Of a stretch of DNA of 64,000 nucleotides, positions 9,262-19,018 are shown one piece after another. Every line of letters begins with the position of its first letter. Positions within the stretch are counted from its first letter, which is position 1. The stretch lies in assembly GCF_002368335.1 (NCBI RefSeq), contig NZ_AP018288.1, positions 5,605,763 through 5,669,762 of the forward strand. The letters are read 5' to 3'. Made by a program: the position numbers and the translations under genes. A model generated the notes under the pieces. The model had not been told where the DNA came from, did no database searches, and saw nothing but the letters and a program-made list of their open reading frames with translations. Source of the DNA: Nostoc sp. NIES-4103. Its GTDB lineage: Bacteria > Cyanobacteriota > Cyanobacteriia > Cyanobacteriales > Nostocaceae.

Positions 9262-9593
9262 ACTTCCTCTATTTCAATTTCCTTAATTTTTAGTTCTTCA
9301 CCAGTTATTAAATCTAAATGCACGCTACCACAGTTACAAATACCAAATGGTTTATCCAAAGCAATTTCACTACCACATTGTTGACATCGTGCTAAACCAG
9401 GTATTTCTATAATTTCTAAAGTTGAACCTTCTAAAACTGTCCCTTGAGTGCAAATATCAAAACAAAATTGCACAGCATCAGGCATAATTGCTGAAAGTTT
9501 GCCAATTTCTAACACCACACGTAAAACTTTTTTGGCTTTGGCATGTTCAGAAACAATTGCCACGATATTTTGTGTAATTCCTAGTTCATGCAT
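9252..9593 (-). CDS. hypA: Hydrogenase maturation nickel/zinc protein HypA
   Basis: Protein of 113 residues, the standard HypA length. The N-terminal MHE provides the nickel-binding histidine, and the zinc site is visible as CQQCG ... CNCG (two Cys pairs, about residues 70-90). HypA works with HypB in nickel insertion. The gene lies between hypE and hypB and overlaps hypB by 10 bp. Confidence 0.95.
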   Translation of the reverse strand: MHELGITQNIVAIVSEHAKAKKVLRVVLEIGKLSAIMPDAVQFCFDICTQGTVLEGSTLEIIEIPGLARCQQCGSEIALDKPFGICNCGSVHLDLITGEELKIKEIEIEEVCV

Positions 9594-9696
9594 AGAGAAA
9601 ATTATTAAAATTATACCAATTGCATATAAATCTTTACTTGCACACTACTCCTTTAAGCATTCTGTTTCTTTGTGTCTCTGTGTCTTTGTGGTTAAA

Positions 9697-10800
9697 TTAA
9701 CAAATTCGTGGCAATTGTTCACCTACCAACATATCCACAATTCTTTCAGTACCAAAAGTGGTTTTTAAAAAGACAACCCCAGGAGGTGAAGCAATAACTT
9801 CACCGATTATACAAGCTTCTTTGCCTGCGGGGTGAGATTTCATCGCTGATAAAACAGTGTCAGCATTCTCTCGTGCAACTACCACTACCAACTTACCTTC
9901 ATTTGCTAGATATAACGGATCTAAACCTAAAATTTCGCAAACTCCTTTAACTTCTTCCCGCACTGGTATAGACTCTTCATCAAGACGAATACCTACATTA
10001 GAACTGAGGGCAAATTCATTTAGAACTGTAGCTAAACCCCCGCGTGTTGCATCCCGCATTGCATGTACTTGTGGGCAAACTTCGAGGATAGTTTCTACTA
10101 AATCATGCAACGGCTGACAGTCACTTTCAATATCAGTTTCTAATGCTAACTCCCCACGGGCAATTAAAATTGCTGTACCATGATTGCCTAATTCACCATT
10201 AATAATTACTACATCTCCAGGTTGAATATTGTGGGCGGAAATGCTAACTCCGGCCGGAATAATGCCAATACCAGCAGTATTAATAAATAGTTTATCGGCA
10301 GCACCACGATGTACAACTTTGGTGTCACCGGTGACGATTTGCACCCCAGCTTTATTTGCGGCTACTTTCATACTTTTAGCGACACGCCGCAAAATTTCCA
10401 CAGGTAGCCCTTCTTCTAAAATGACGCTACAGGTGAGATATAAGGGTTTAGCCCCACTAACAGCTAAATCATTAACCGTACCGTTAACGGCTAATTCACC
10501 AATATCACTACCAGGAAAAAATAAAGGGTCTACAACATAGGAATCAGTGGTAAAGGCCAGCCTATCTCCTTGTTGTAGAAGATGAGATAAATTAAAACTC
10601 GCTTGGTCTTCTAATTGGGAAAGAATGGGATTATCAAAATTATTAACAAAGATATCATCAATTAAATCGCGCATGGCTTTACCACCACTACCATGTGCGA
10701 GGGTGATATGTGTATCTTGTACTTTTCCTTGGCGGCGGCGGACTTGTTCTATTTTTTGAAAAAGGGTATTTTTAGTTGAATTATTTAAATAAATATCCAT
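9697..10800 (-). CDS. hypE: Hydrogenase expression/formation protein HypE
   Basis: PurM-like ATP-dependent dehydratase of 367 residues that converts the S-carboxamide donated by HypF to the thiocyanate used for the Fe(CN)2CO centre. The C-terminal cysteine that carries the group is present as the last residue (LPRIC). The N-terminal glycine-rich loop HGSGGKAM and the FTTDSYVVDPLFFPG segment are typical. It is upstream of hypA with a spacer of about 100 bp. Confidence 0.96.
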   Translation of the reverse strand: MDIYLNNSTKNTLFQKIEQVRRRQGKVQDTHITLAHGSGGKAMRDLIDDIFVNNFDNPILSQLEDQASFNLSHLLQQGDRLAFTTDSYVVDPLFFPGSDIGELAVNGTVNDLAVSGAKPLYLTCSVILEEGLPVEILRRVAKSMKVAANKAGVQIVTGDTKVVHRGAADKLFINTAGIGIIPAGVSISAHNIQPGDVVIINGELGNHGTAILIARGELALETDIESDCQPLHDLVETILEVCPQVHAMRDATRGGLATVLNEFALSSNVGIRLDEESIPVREEVKGVCEILGLDPLYLANEGKLVVVVARENADTVLSAMKSHPAGKEACIIGEVIASPPGVVFLKTTFGTERIVDMLVGEQLPRIC

Positions 10801-10892
10801 TGTTAAAGTATTTTATCAAGAATATGAATGTAATATTGTAGGGTGTGTTAATCTTATTTAATTCATACACCCTACAATTTGCTAACTATATA

Positions 10893-11108
10893 TTATCTGC
10901 CTGCTTCGTCATGTCTACCACGATGTCTATCGGAGTGTAATAGACCACCTACAGCCCAATTTTCGCGTTCAAATTCATCAATGTGAATAGTTATCCACTC
11001 TGGTTTAGTATCTAACGCTGAAACTAAGGCATTGGTTAGGGCTTCCACTAGCCGCCGTTTTTTTTCGATGGAATGACCACGGGCAATTTTGACTGTAACA
11101 AATGGCAT
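10893..11108 (-). CDS. 4-oxalocrotonate tautomerase family small protein
   Basis: Protein of 71 residues starting MPFVTVKIARGHS, so after methionine removal it has the N-terminal catalytic proline of the 4-OT/tautomerase superfamily. The middle (KRRLVEALTNALVSAL) fits the family helix. It sits between hypD and hypE on the same strand, as a small tautomerase gene does in the hyp operon of Nostoc sp. PCC 7120. Its role in hydrogenase maturation, if any, is unknown. Confidence 0.85.
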   Translation of the reverse strand: MPFVTVKIARGHSIEKKRRLVEALTNALVSALDTKPEWITIHIDEFERENWAVGGLLHSDRHRGRHDEAGR

Positions 11109-11173
11109 ATAATTCTACTCCAATCACAAGATGATTGTATTGCAAAGTTTGGGTTGGTCACTTTCATCTTAGG

Positions 11174-12325
11174 TTATGGCGTTAGAATTATCATTTCTTG
11201 TTCAGCAATTTTTTTATTAGCCAAATGTGAGAATCTTCCGTATTTGTAATAAGCTGCACAAGCACCTTCGGAAGATACCATACAAGTACCAATGGGTGTT
11301 TCTGGTGTACAAGCTGTACCAAATACTTTACATTGCCAAGGTTTTAAAACTCCTTTGAGGATTTCTCCACATTGGCAAGCTTTATGGTCAGCAACTTTGC
11401 GGTTTGGAATGGTAAATTTTAGTTCTGCATCAAATTGTGCATAATCAGGATGGATTTTTAAGCCTGAATAAGGTATGTCACCTAAGCCACGCCAATCAAA
11501 GTTTTCTCGTACAATAAAAACTTGGTTCATGGCATTTAATGCTACTTGATTACCAGCTTTTTCTACTAGTCGGTTATATTGGTTTTCGACTTCACAGCGA
11601 TTTTCTACTAGCTGCTGTAACAACATCCAAATTGATTGGAGTATATCTAATGGTTCAAATCCAGAAATCACAATTGGTTTATGATATTGTTGGGAAATAA
11701 ATTGATAAGGATCAGTACCAATTACCATACTGACATGACCAGGGCCGACAAATCCATCTAGTTGCAAATCGGGATTATTTAATAATGCTTGCAGGGCGGG
11801 AATCACGAGGACGTGATTACAAAACATACTAAAGTTATGAATTTTTTCGGCTGCTGCTTGCAAAATGGTGAAGGCTGTGCTGGGGGCTGTGGTTTCAAAG
11901 CCGAGGGCGAAAAAGACGATTTCTTTATCGGGGTTGTCTTTGGCAATTTGCAAGCTATCTAGGGGTGAGTACACCATACGGATGTCTGCGCCTTGGGCTT
12001 TGGCTTGCAGCAAGCTGGTTTTGGAACCGGGAACGCGCATGGTATCGCCAAAGGTAGCTAAGATGACGTTATGATTTTGAGAGATTGCGATCGCATCATC
12101 TAATGTGCCTTTTGGCATGACGCATACTGGACAACCAGGGCCATGAATTAATTCGATGATTTCGGGTAAAATTTCTTCGATACCATATTTAAAGATGGAG
12201 TGGGTATGTCCGCCGCATACTTCCATAATTTTGATTGGTTTTTCTAGCTGCTGGCTTAATTTTGCGATTTGGCGGCGTAAGGCTTCAGCTTTTTCGGGTT
12301 CTCGAAATTCGTCTACATATTTCAT
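11174..12325 (-). CDS. hypD: Hydrogenase iron-ligand assembly scaffold HypD
   Basis: HypD is a [4Fe-4S] scaffold that, with HypC, assembles Fe(CN)2CO. The conserved motifs MEVCGGHTHSI, HGPGCPVCV and the C-terminal cysteine cluster (CQCGEILKG, CTPETPIGTC) are present. The frame is open upstream to 12388 from a TTG, but the ATG at 12323-12325 (MKYVDEFREPEKAEAL) gives a normal family length of 383 residues and is preferred. The extra upstream codons fall in a common spacer repeat (CGAACCGCCAAGACGCCAAG). Confidence 0.95.
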   Translation of the reverse strand: MKYVDEFREPEKAEALRRQIAKLSQQLEKPIKIMEVCGGHTHSIFKYGIEEILPEIIELIHGPGCPVCVMPKGTLDDAIAISQNHNVILATFGDTMRVPGSKTSLLQAKAQGADIRMVYSPLDSLQIAKDNPDKEIVFFALGFETTAPSTAFTILQAAAEKIHNFSMFCNHVLVIPALQALLNNPDLQLDGFVGPGHVSMVIGTDPYQFISQQYHKPIVISGFEPLDILQSIWMLLQQLVENRCEVENQYNRLVEKAGNQVALNAMNQVFIVRENFDWRGLGDIPYSGLKIHPDYAQFDAELKFTIPNRKVADHKACQCGEILKGVLKPWQCKVFGTACTPETPIGTCMVSSEGACAAYYKYGRFSHLANKKIAEQEMIILTP

Positions 12326-12423
12326 AGAAGGTGAGGAATAAGAGGTTTTGTGTATGGGTTGATTTGGCTTTTTTAAACGAACCGCCAAGACGCCAAGTTC
12401 GCCAAGGTAGAAAAAGAAGAGTT

Positions 12424-12672
12424 TTAATTACTAATTGCTGCTAGTTCTTGCAATAGTTTTAAGGTTTCTGCGGCTTCTTGTTCGTTAATTCTATTCATGG
12501 CGAAGCCGACGTGAACTAATACCCAATCTCCTATACATGCTTCTGGAGGATGTTGTTCGTCAACGATGCAGGCAATATTTACTTGGCGTTTGACTCCGCC
12601 AATGTTAACAATGGCTAATTTGTGGTTGGCGTTAGTTATTTCGATGATTTGACCAGGAATTCCTAAACACAT
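12424..12672 (-). CDS. hypC: Hydrogenase chaperone HypC/HupF family
   Basis: Protein of 82 residues with the diagnostic N-terminus MCLGIPGQI, whose Cys2 binds the iron centre during transfer from HypD to the hydrogenase large subunit. It is located between hypF and hypD in the operon. Confidence 0.95.
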   Translation of the reverse strand: MCLGIPGQIIEITNANHKLAIVNIGGVKRQVNIACIVDEQHPPEACIGDWVLVHVGFAMNRINEQEAAETLKLLQELAAISN

Positions 12673-12758
12673 TTTATTTTCCTTTTTGAAGTGAAACGAA
12701 CCACAGAGACGCAGAGGGCGCGGAGAAAATATTTGTTAAGAGAAAGTGAATGATAATA

Positions 12759-15134
12759 TTAATTATTATTAATTAATTGGGCGGCTGTAATGATGGCTTG
12801 TCCTATAGATAAGCCGCCGTCATTTGCAGGAAGCAAGCTGTGTGTTAGTACATGAATTTTTAAGGATTGTAAGCGGTTGGTTACTTGCTCTAATAAAATA
12901 CTATTTTGAAATACTCCTCCTGTGAGGACAACTTGATTAATCAAATTTTCCTGACGAAGGATGTTAACCATTTCTACTATGGCATTGGCTAAACTGATAT
13001 GAAATTTTGCAGCTATAATTTTTTTTGCAATCTGCTGCTGTAAGTCATTTAGTAAAGCTTGCCACATGGGGGCTGGATCTATACAGTAAATATTATCTAA
13101 TAAACCAAATTTAAAATGGTATTTTTTGGTTTCTTCACAATTATTTAAGTTATTCATATCCACTAGGGATTCCATTTCAATAGCGGCTTGTCCTTCATAG
13201 CTGCATTCTTCTGGACAAATGCCAATGGCTGCTGCTACTGCATCGAATAACCTTCCTACTGAAGAGGCTGAAGGTGAGTTAATGCTTTTTTCTATCAGTT
13301 GATTGATTAGTTTGAGCGGTTTTTGTTGCAAAAGTTTTACAATTTCTAAGTCAGTATATTGTTGTTGACAATTATTCCAAAGGTTAGCAGCGAGTAAGTG
13401 GGCGTAGGTGTTACGCCAAGGCTGATAAATTGCTTGTTCACCACCAATCATTGCCACAGGTTTAAATGTTGCTAGGCGCTGGAATTGGTAATAATCTGCT
13501 AACAGAAATTCTCCACCCCAGAGTTTACCATCTTCGCCATAACCTAGTCCATCTAAAGCAATACCTAAAACTGGTGACGAATCTAAAGGAATGGCATTCT
13601 CTGCCATACAAGCAGCAATATGGGCATGATGATGTTGGATGGAATACAGTTTAATTTTATTGGCTGATGCTAGTTCTTTACCTAGTTTACTTGCAAGATA
13701 TTCTGGGTGTTTATCAATGGCTATGGCTGCTGGTTGATGTTCAAATAAATTTAAGTATAAATTCAATGTATCTTGATAAGTATTAAAAGCCGCAGCATTT
13801 TCTAAATCTCCCAAATGTTGAGATAAAATTGCTTTGTTTTCTCGCAATAGGCAAAAGGTATTTTTTAACTCGCTGCCCATTGCTAAAATCGGCGGCACGT
13901 TGTCAAATCCTGGTGGTAAACTAATAGGCGCGGGTGCGTATCCTCTAGCACGGCGAATTGTTTGCACTTTATCGCCGACAACTCGGACAACAGAATCATC
14001 TACTCTATTGACAATCTCCCGATTATGAAGAAGAAAATAATCAGCGATTTTGCCTAGTTTATCTCGCGCTTCATCATTATTAATACATTGCGGTTCATCG
14101 GAAAGATTACCACTTGTTAAAACAATTGGGCGGTTCATCCGTTTGAGAATTAGATGATGTAAAGGGGTATAAGGTAGCATGAAACCAAGGGTATTTTGCC
14201 CTAGTGCTACTGAAGATGCTATTGAATATTGTGTTTTTAGCGAAGAGTAAACTGTTTTCTTTTGCAGTAAAACAATGGGTGCAGCAGGACTTGTCAATAA
14301 TTCTTTTTCTTTAGCGTTGATGTTACAGTATGCTTCAATTACTGATATATCCCGCGCCATTAAGGCAAAGGGTTTATGATAGCGCTTTTTTCGCTGGCGT
14401 AGTTTTTGTACAGCTTTTTCCTGTGTTGCATCGCAAGCTAAATGAATACCACCTAAACCCTTAATTGCTACAATTTCCCCTCTTTGCAACAAGGTACAAA
14501 CTGCATCAACATCATCCAGCATAGAGAACATGGACGCGGTGACAGGTTTACCATCAGCACGTTCTAACCAAGCTTTGGGGCCGCAAATATGGCAAGCTAT
14601 AGGTTGAGCATGAAAGCGACGATTTTCAATATTGTGGTATTCCTTTGCACATTCGGGACACATGGCAAACGCAGACATACTGGTATTGCATCTATCATAA
14701 GGAATGGTGCGAATAATACTCAGACGCGGGCCGCAATGAGTGCAGTTAGTAAAAGGGTAACGGTAAAAGCGGCTAAAGGGGTCAAAGATTTCTTTTTGAC
14801 ATTGTGGACAAGTGGCAGCATCAGGAGTAATTTCTGTTTTAATGGCATTATTAATACTAGTAGAAATGACAAAATCATCAAATTTAAATTCACCTTTATA
14901 AACAGTTCGCGTCAGTTGTTGAATTTTAGCTAAAGGTGGACATTCTTGCTGTAATTTACTAACAAATTCTGTTAAAGCTTCCTCACTACCAGCTACCCGA
15001 ATTAGAACACCTTCACCATCATTACAAACATCTCCCCGTAACCCATAGGCTTTAGCAAGACGATACACAGTAGGGCGAAATCCTACCCCCTGAACAGTAC
15101 CACAAACTCTAATTTCCTCAATTGCCATAAGCAT
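12759..15134 (-). CDS. hypF: Carbamoyltransferase HypF
   Basis: Protein of 791 residues. Domains in order: acylphosphatase-like (RVCGTVQGVGFRPTVYRLA, about 8-90), two zinc-finger CxxC...CxxC motifs (CPQCQKEIF/CTHCGPR and CPECAKEYH/CHICGPKAW, about 105-185), a YrdC-like domain (RQRKKRYHKPFALMARD, about 200-390), and a Kae1-like carbamoyltransferase domain with HHHAHIAACMAE and LTGGVFQNSILLEQ. It activates carbamoyl phosphate and transfers the carboxamide to HypE. An in-frame ATG at 15126-15128 (MAIEEIRVCG) is an equally plausible start. Confidence 0.96.
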   Translation of the reverse strand: MLMAIEEIRVCGTVQGVGFRPTVYRLAKAYGLRGDVCNDGEGVLIRVAGSEEALTEFVSKLQQECPPLAKIQQLTRTVYKGEFKFDDFVISTSINNAIKTEITPDAATCPQCQKEIFDPFSRFYRYPFTNCTHCGPRLSIIRTIPYDRCNTSMSAFAMCPECAKEYHNIENRRFHAQPIACHICGPKAWLERADGKPVTASMFSMLDDVDAVCTLLQRGEIVAIKGLGGIHLACDATQEKAVQKLRQRKKRYHKPFALMARDISVIEAYCNINAKEKELLTSPAAPIVLLQKKTVYSSLKTQYSIASSVALGQNTLGFMLPYTPLHHLILKRMNRPIVLTSGNLSDEPQCINNDEARDKLGKIADYFLLHNREIVNRVDDSVVRVVGDKVQTIRRARGYAPAPISLPPGFDNVPPILAMGSELKNTFCLLRENKAILSQHLGDLENAAAFNTYQDTLNLYLNLFEHQPAAIAIDKHPEYLASKLGKELASANKIKLYSIQHHHAHIAACMAENAIPLDSSPVLGIALDGLGYGEDGKLWGGEFLLADYYQFQRLATFKPVAMIGGEQAIYQPWRNTYAHLLAANLWNNCQQQYTDLEIVKLLQQKPLKLINQLIEKSINSPSASSVGRLFDAVAAAIGICPEECSYEGQAAIEMESLVDMNNLNNCEETKKYHFKFGLLDNIYCIDPAPMWQALLNDLQQQIAKKIIAAKFHISLANAIVEMVNILRQENLINQVVLTGGVFQNSILLEQVTNRLQSLKIHVLTHSLLPANDGGLSIGQAIITAAQLINNN

Positions 15135-15160
15135 TACTTTGTGTCTTCGTGTCTTAGTGG

Positions 15161-16387
15161 TTAATTTTCAATTTCTTTACCAAACCCCCACAACAAAACT
15201 CGATTATTTCCAGAATCAGCTATTACAGCAGTGTCACCACATATTTTTATGCCATAACACCAATTTAAACTATCTCGCTTTGGCAATCCAAAATTGCGAT
15301 TTTCCCCCTTACTTTGAAAATTTAATTGTCCAGCGATCGCATCCGCCACCGCACCCTGTAATGATAATATTGATCCTGGCTTTCTCCATCCTAGCAACCG
15401 GGAGTTAGCAGTATCTGCAACTACCAGCCAATCATCTGCAACCCCAACACCATAAGGCATACTCAAACTACTGGCGTTAGGAAAATAATCCCCTTGATTC
15501 ATTTCCACAAAATCAAAGCTTTTTTGTCCTAACACCACAGCACAAGGGGCATTATTTTCTGTTGGTATTCCTTGCCAAATCATCACACGATGATTACCTG
15601 CATCAGTAACAACTAAATTGTCTCCCCAAAAGGTAATATCGTGACACCAACGCATACTCGCCGCAGTTGGAGAACTTCCGCCGTTCTCATTACGAGATAT
15701 CATATCTGGTTGTCCCAGAACTAAATCGGCTGGTTGACCATTTTCTGTCGGCATTTGCTGCCAAATTAATACCCGTCGATTGCCTGTATCAGCAACAAAT
15801 AGCCGTCCTTGATAATAGAAAACCCCATAGGGCCAGTGCATTGTATTAGCTGATGCTGTTTGATTTCCTCGGTTTGGTTCGTTATCGGTAAAATTAGCTT
15901 GTCCTAACACCAAATCTGCTGGAACATTGCTATCTTCTGGTAAATTTTTCCAAATTAAAATCCGATGATTCCAAGCATCTGCTACTGCTAATCCTTTTTC
16001 ACAAGCACAAATTCCAGTAGGTACACTAAGAGTTGTCCTTCCCAATTTGCCTTTAGCATTTTGTCCTTCATGGTAAAAGTCTGGTTGCCCAATTACCCAA
16101 TCAGCGCTTTGACTATCTCTAGTAGGTAAATTCCGCCATCCTAATAACCGATGATGTCCTGTATCTGATACCCATAATGATCCATTTGTGAATAAACAAG
16201 CACCACGAGGCCCAAACATTGTTGTCGGACTAGGCGCTAGAGGAATTGCTAATGTTTCTGGTTCTAAAATACTGCCTAAAATCACCTCTGCACCTTGAGG
16301 TGACAAGGGTAATTTTTGAGAAATATTTGTGATTTTTGGGGACAATTTTGGTATGGGATTAATCACAATAAAATATGCATAAAACAC
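15161..16387 (-). CDS. NHL-repeat beta-propeller protein of the extended hyp operon
   Basis: Protein of 408 residues with at least five NHL-type repeats, each with a VADTGNRRVLIW-like strand (VADAWNHRILIW, VTDAGNHRVMIW, VADTANSRLLGW, IADSGNNRVLLW) and a following LVLGQ motif. This predicts a beta-propeller for protein binding. The start appears to be GTG at 16387; the correct start is uncertain. An NHL-repeat gene directly upstream of hypF is also part of the extended hyp operon described in Nostoc sp. PCC 7120. Biochemical role unknown. Confidence 0.82.
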   Translation of the reverse strand: MFYAYFIVINPIPKLSPKITNISQKLPLSPQGAEVILGSILEPETLAIPLAPSPTTMFGPRGACLFTNGSLWVSDTGHHRLLGWRNLPTRDSQSADWVIGQPDFYHEGQNAKGKLGRTTLSVPTGICACEKGLAVADAWNHRILIWKNLPEDSNVPADLVLGQANFTDNEPNRGNQTASANTMHWPYGVFYYQGRLFVADTGNRRVLIWQQMPTENGQPADLVLGQPDMISRNENGGSSPTAASMRWCHDITFWGDNLVVTDAGNHRVMIWQGIPTENNAPCAVVLGQKSFDFVEMNQGDYFPNASSLSMPYGVGVADDWLVVADTANSRLLGWRKPGSILSLQGAVADAIAGQLNFQSKGENRNFGLPKRDSLNWCYGIKICGDTAVIADSGNNRVLLWGFGKEIEN

Positions 16388-16443
16388 AAATAATCATTGC
16401 AGAAAAAATGTCTTAATAATTCCCAGTTTAAACTAGCTTTTTC

Positions 16444-17280
16444 TCATTTGCTGATTTGTACAAAAACCTTATCTCCTTTAATCTTTACTGGATATGACTG
16501 TAAATTAACATCAGCAGCAGTTAGGCATTCACCAGTTAGTAAATTGTATTGGAATCCGTGGGAAGGACAGGTAATAATACCATTTTCTACCTTACCTGTA
16601 TCTAGAGGAGATGCGAAGTGAGTGCAAGCATTAGAGTAACAGGTAATCTTGGCATCTTGACGATATAAAATTAGTGAATGACCAGCAATTTTTTTCGCTA
16701 ATACCCCAAAGTCTGGAAGTTCTTCAATATTTGCTACTTTGACCCAAGTAGAAGTTATTTGTGGAGAAAATGGACTAATTAAACCAGAGTTGGTTTTGTG
16801 GACAATAGAAGTGTCATTAACAGCAATTACTTTGGTAATTTCAGGGCAATGTTTTCTAATTGCCTGTTCTACTCCTTGAGATAAAGTCAAAGTTGAAATT
16901 GCACAACTGCTGCAAGTTCCTATTAATCTGACTTCTACAGTATCTGGTGGTTGAAAAGCTACCAGTTCTATATCTCCGTTATGACTTTTTAAACCTGGGC
17001 GAACTTCCTCAAGGGCTGTCTGAATACGTTCTACAATGGGTGGTTTGACTAGTTCATGATAAAGCAGTATTGCATACACTACTTCATCAGTAACAGCAAG
17101 ACGCAAAGCTGACATTGATTCTTGCTTGAGACTTTTAATCAAGCGTGTCAAAGCTTCTTTATGTAAAGCTTCAATTGCCGTTTTTAGACCTACTGCTACG
17201 CATCTTTGGCTTTCATCCCACTCGGATATAATTGCTTCAAATCGGTTAATTTCTTGAATAAATTCTTCGAGGTTGGTCAT
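16444..17280 (-). CDS. NifU-like C-terminal domain fused to a Rieske [2Fe-2S] domain
   Basis: Protein of 278 residues with three parts: a helical N-terminus (1-85), a NifU C-terminal/Nfu-like domain with GTCSSCAISTLTLSQGVEQA (CxxC, about 125-150), and a Rieske-type domain with CYSNACTH ... ITCPSHGFQYN (C-x-H and C-x2-H ligand pattern, about 210-255). The combination suggests a scaffold or electron carrier for Fe-S clusters, and its position upstream of the hyp genes suggests supply of clusters to the hydrogenase small subunit (inference). A NifU-like gene is in the equivalent place in PCC 7120. Confidence 0.85.
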   Translation of the reverse strand: MTNLEEFIQEINRFEAIISEWDESQRCVAVGLKTAIEALHKEALTRLIKSLKQESMSALRLAVTDEVVYAILLYHELVKPPIVERIQTALEEVRPGLKSHNGDIELVAFQPPDTVEVRLIGTCSSCAISTLTLSQGVEQAIRKHCPEITKVIAVNDTSIVHKTNSGLISPFSPQITSTWVKVANIEELPDFGVLAKKIAGHSLILYRQDAKITCYSNACTHFASPLDTGKVENGIITCPSHGFQYNLLTGECLTAADVNLQSYPVKIKGDKVFVQISK

Positions 17281-17425
17281 TGGTCAGTAGTCAGTAGTCA
17301 GTGGTCAGTAGTCAGTGGTCAGTGGTCAGTGGTCAGTAGTCAGTGGTTAATGGTCAGTGAGTAAATGAAATATAACAACTAACAACTGACAACTAACAAC
17401 TAACACCTCATTTAACAACTAACAC
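17281..17425. repeat. Heptamer array GGTCAGT / complementary AACTGAC block
   Basis: Immediately upstream of the NifU/Rieske start codon, about ten units of the type AGTGGTC / AGTAGTC (17281-17350) are followed by units of the type CAACTAA (17378-17424). The arms are partly complementary. It separates two genes of the same operon. Confidence 0.75.
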
Positions 17426-17426
17426 C

Positions 17427-17651
17427 TCATTTCATTTTGAAATCTTTGAGTAGAAATGGCATCATTATGCCAGTGGCTAAGCTAGACAATGTTATTGGTA
17501 AACAAAAGGGAATATCAACTTGAGCCAGCAATACTAGTAATAGAAAACCAATGCTAGTGCCAATTGCAGTCTGTCGAATAAAATATATGGGGTCGCGTAA
17601 TAGCTTGCCTTTTAAAAATAATTTAGCGGAAAACCACCCGATTTCTATCAT
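17427..17651 (-). CDS. Small membrane protein of the extended hyp operon
   Basis: Protein of 74 residues with two predicted transmembrane helices (about 26-45, AIGTSIGFLLLVLLAQ, and 48-67). It lies 8 bp after the next small membrane gene on the same strand. Two small membrane-protein genes in this position are a known feature of the extended hyp operon of Nostoc sp. PCC 7120. Function unknown. Confidence 0.7.
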   Translation of the reverse strand: MIEIGWFSAKLFLKGKLLRDPIYFIRQTAIGTSIGFLLLVLLAQVDIPFCLPITLSSLATGIMMPFLLKDFKMK

Positions 17652-17659
17652 GCTGCCTC

Positions 17660-17926
17660 CTAATAATTTGATAATAAAGCCAGTAAAATCAACCCTAATA
17701 GTATGGCGGGAATTGCACCAGCAGGAGCAAATAATGCACCAAGCATTGCTGAAAAAGAATAACCTATATCTTTACCAGCTAATATTATTCCGCCAATAGC
17801 ACCGCCAATCATAGATACAACTGTTGCCAGGATTAACCATAATAATCCTGTCGTTAAATTCAAATCACCAGCTGCCATATTTGTGATAAAATCACCCATG
17901 GTATAATTACTCAACATATGATTCAT
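17660..17926 (-). CDS. Small membrane protein of the extended hyp operon
   Basis: Protein of 88 residues with two glycine-rich hydrophobic helices (LLWLILATVVSMIGGAIGGIIL-type segment at about 28-48, and IPAILLGLILLALL near the C-terminus). The start could be the first ATG or the internal MLSNYTMG. It is paired with the 74-residue membrane protein downstream. Function unknown. Confidence 0.7.
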   Translation of the reverse strand: MNHMLSNYTMGDFITNMAAGDLNLTTGLLWLILATVVSMIGGAIGGIILAGKDIGYSFSAMLGALFAPAGAIPAILLGLILLALLSNY

Positions 17927-17986
17927 GTTAATTGGGAATGGGGAATTGGGAATTGAGAATTGGGAATTGACTTGAAAAATTATTAG

Positions 17987-18964
17987 TTATGACTCATAAC
18001 TTTTGATTTCTAGTTCTAATTCTTGCAATGCTTGATTGACTACTTCTGCTTGGTCTATCTGTTGATGTTGTATGAATATTTCTCTAGCTTGATGATAGTA
18101 AGTACGGGCTTGTAATAAATTGTGATAATTACCTTTTTCTGGTTTTTCGGGGTCGTCGGATAAGTTGAATAAAGCGTTAGCTTTGTTAGAAATTGTGTTA
18201 GCGTACTCTAGAGGTGTGTCTTTGGGGTTACGCACTTTGAGTGCCTCGTTATAAGCTGCGATCGCCCGCAAATTATTCTCCACAGGATGGGAACTCACTA
18301 AATATTGCAAAGCGTTTCCCAAGTTATTTTGCAACATCGCATATTCTCTAGGATGATCAATCAAATTAATATGCTTCAGTGCTACTTCAAATGACTGTAC
18401 TGCTAACCCCTGACGCAAGTATTCTGTGTGTGACGCCATGGGCATCGAAAGGTAAGCGATCGCAATATTGTTATATAAAATCGCATATTCCTGCGGAAAG
18501 TCCTGCCAAGTAAACACCCGCAACGCTTCATGATAAGCTTGGATACTATCTGTCATCCGTGCCAAATTGAACGGCACAAGCGACTGCAACACCAAGCCCA
18601 AGTTCATCTGTGCCTCTGCCACTTCTTCAGGGGAGGCTAATTGTTGTAAAATCGGCAACGCCTCTTCATAACTTGCCTTGGCTTGTAGTAGTAGTTCAGT
18701 TCCGCCATCGGGAATTGCCTGCAACGTCCCTGCCATTCCTGCTTTCGCCCTGGCTTTGAGTAGGAGATACTCCTCACCACACATTTCATACGCCCGGTAA
18801 TATAGCCCAACTGCATTTCGCAAGTCTTGGGTAGTTTTGGGTTTTTTTTGAAAGCCTTGTGCCATCTCGATCAGCATTTGGATTTTTTCTTCTGGCGTTG
18901 CTGACTCCGATGCCATAGCGGCGATCGCTGCTTTTACTGCTGAATCTGTAATGCTAGGGGTCAT
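17987..18964 (-). CDS. TPR-repeat protein at the head of the extended hyp operon
   Basis: Protein of about 325 residues with multiple tetratricopeptide-like repeats (AQMNLGLVLQSL, AILYNNIAIAYLSM, AMLQNNLGNALQYL, ANTISNKANALFNL). The frame is open to 19018, but the codon there is ATT; the ATG at 18962-18964 (MTPSITDSAVKAAI) is the better start. TPR proteins scaffold protein complexes. It is the first gene of the minus-strand run ending in hypB; the promoter should lie in 18965-19100. Confidence 0.8.
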   Translation of the reverse strand: MTPSITDSAVKAAIAAMASESATPEEKIQMLIEMAQGFQKKPKTTQDLRNAVGLYYRAYEMCGEEYLLLKARAKAGMAGTLQAIPDGGTELLLQAKASYEEALPILQQLASPEEVAEAQMNLGLVLQSLVPFNLARMTDSIQAYHEALRVFTWQDFPQEYAILYNNIAIAYLSMPMASHTEYLRQGLAVQSFEVALKHINLIDHPREYAMLQNNLGNALQYLVSSHPVENNLRAIAAYNEALKVRNPKDTPLEYANTISNKANALFNLSDDPEKPEKGNYHNLLQARTYYHQAREIFIQHQQIDQAEVVNQALQELELEIKSYES

Positions 18965-19018
18965 AATTACCGTAACTCTAGCTGTTGAAGAATTGAGTCT
19001 GTCAACGCCCACGATCAA

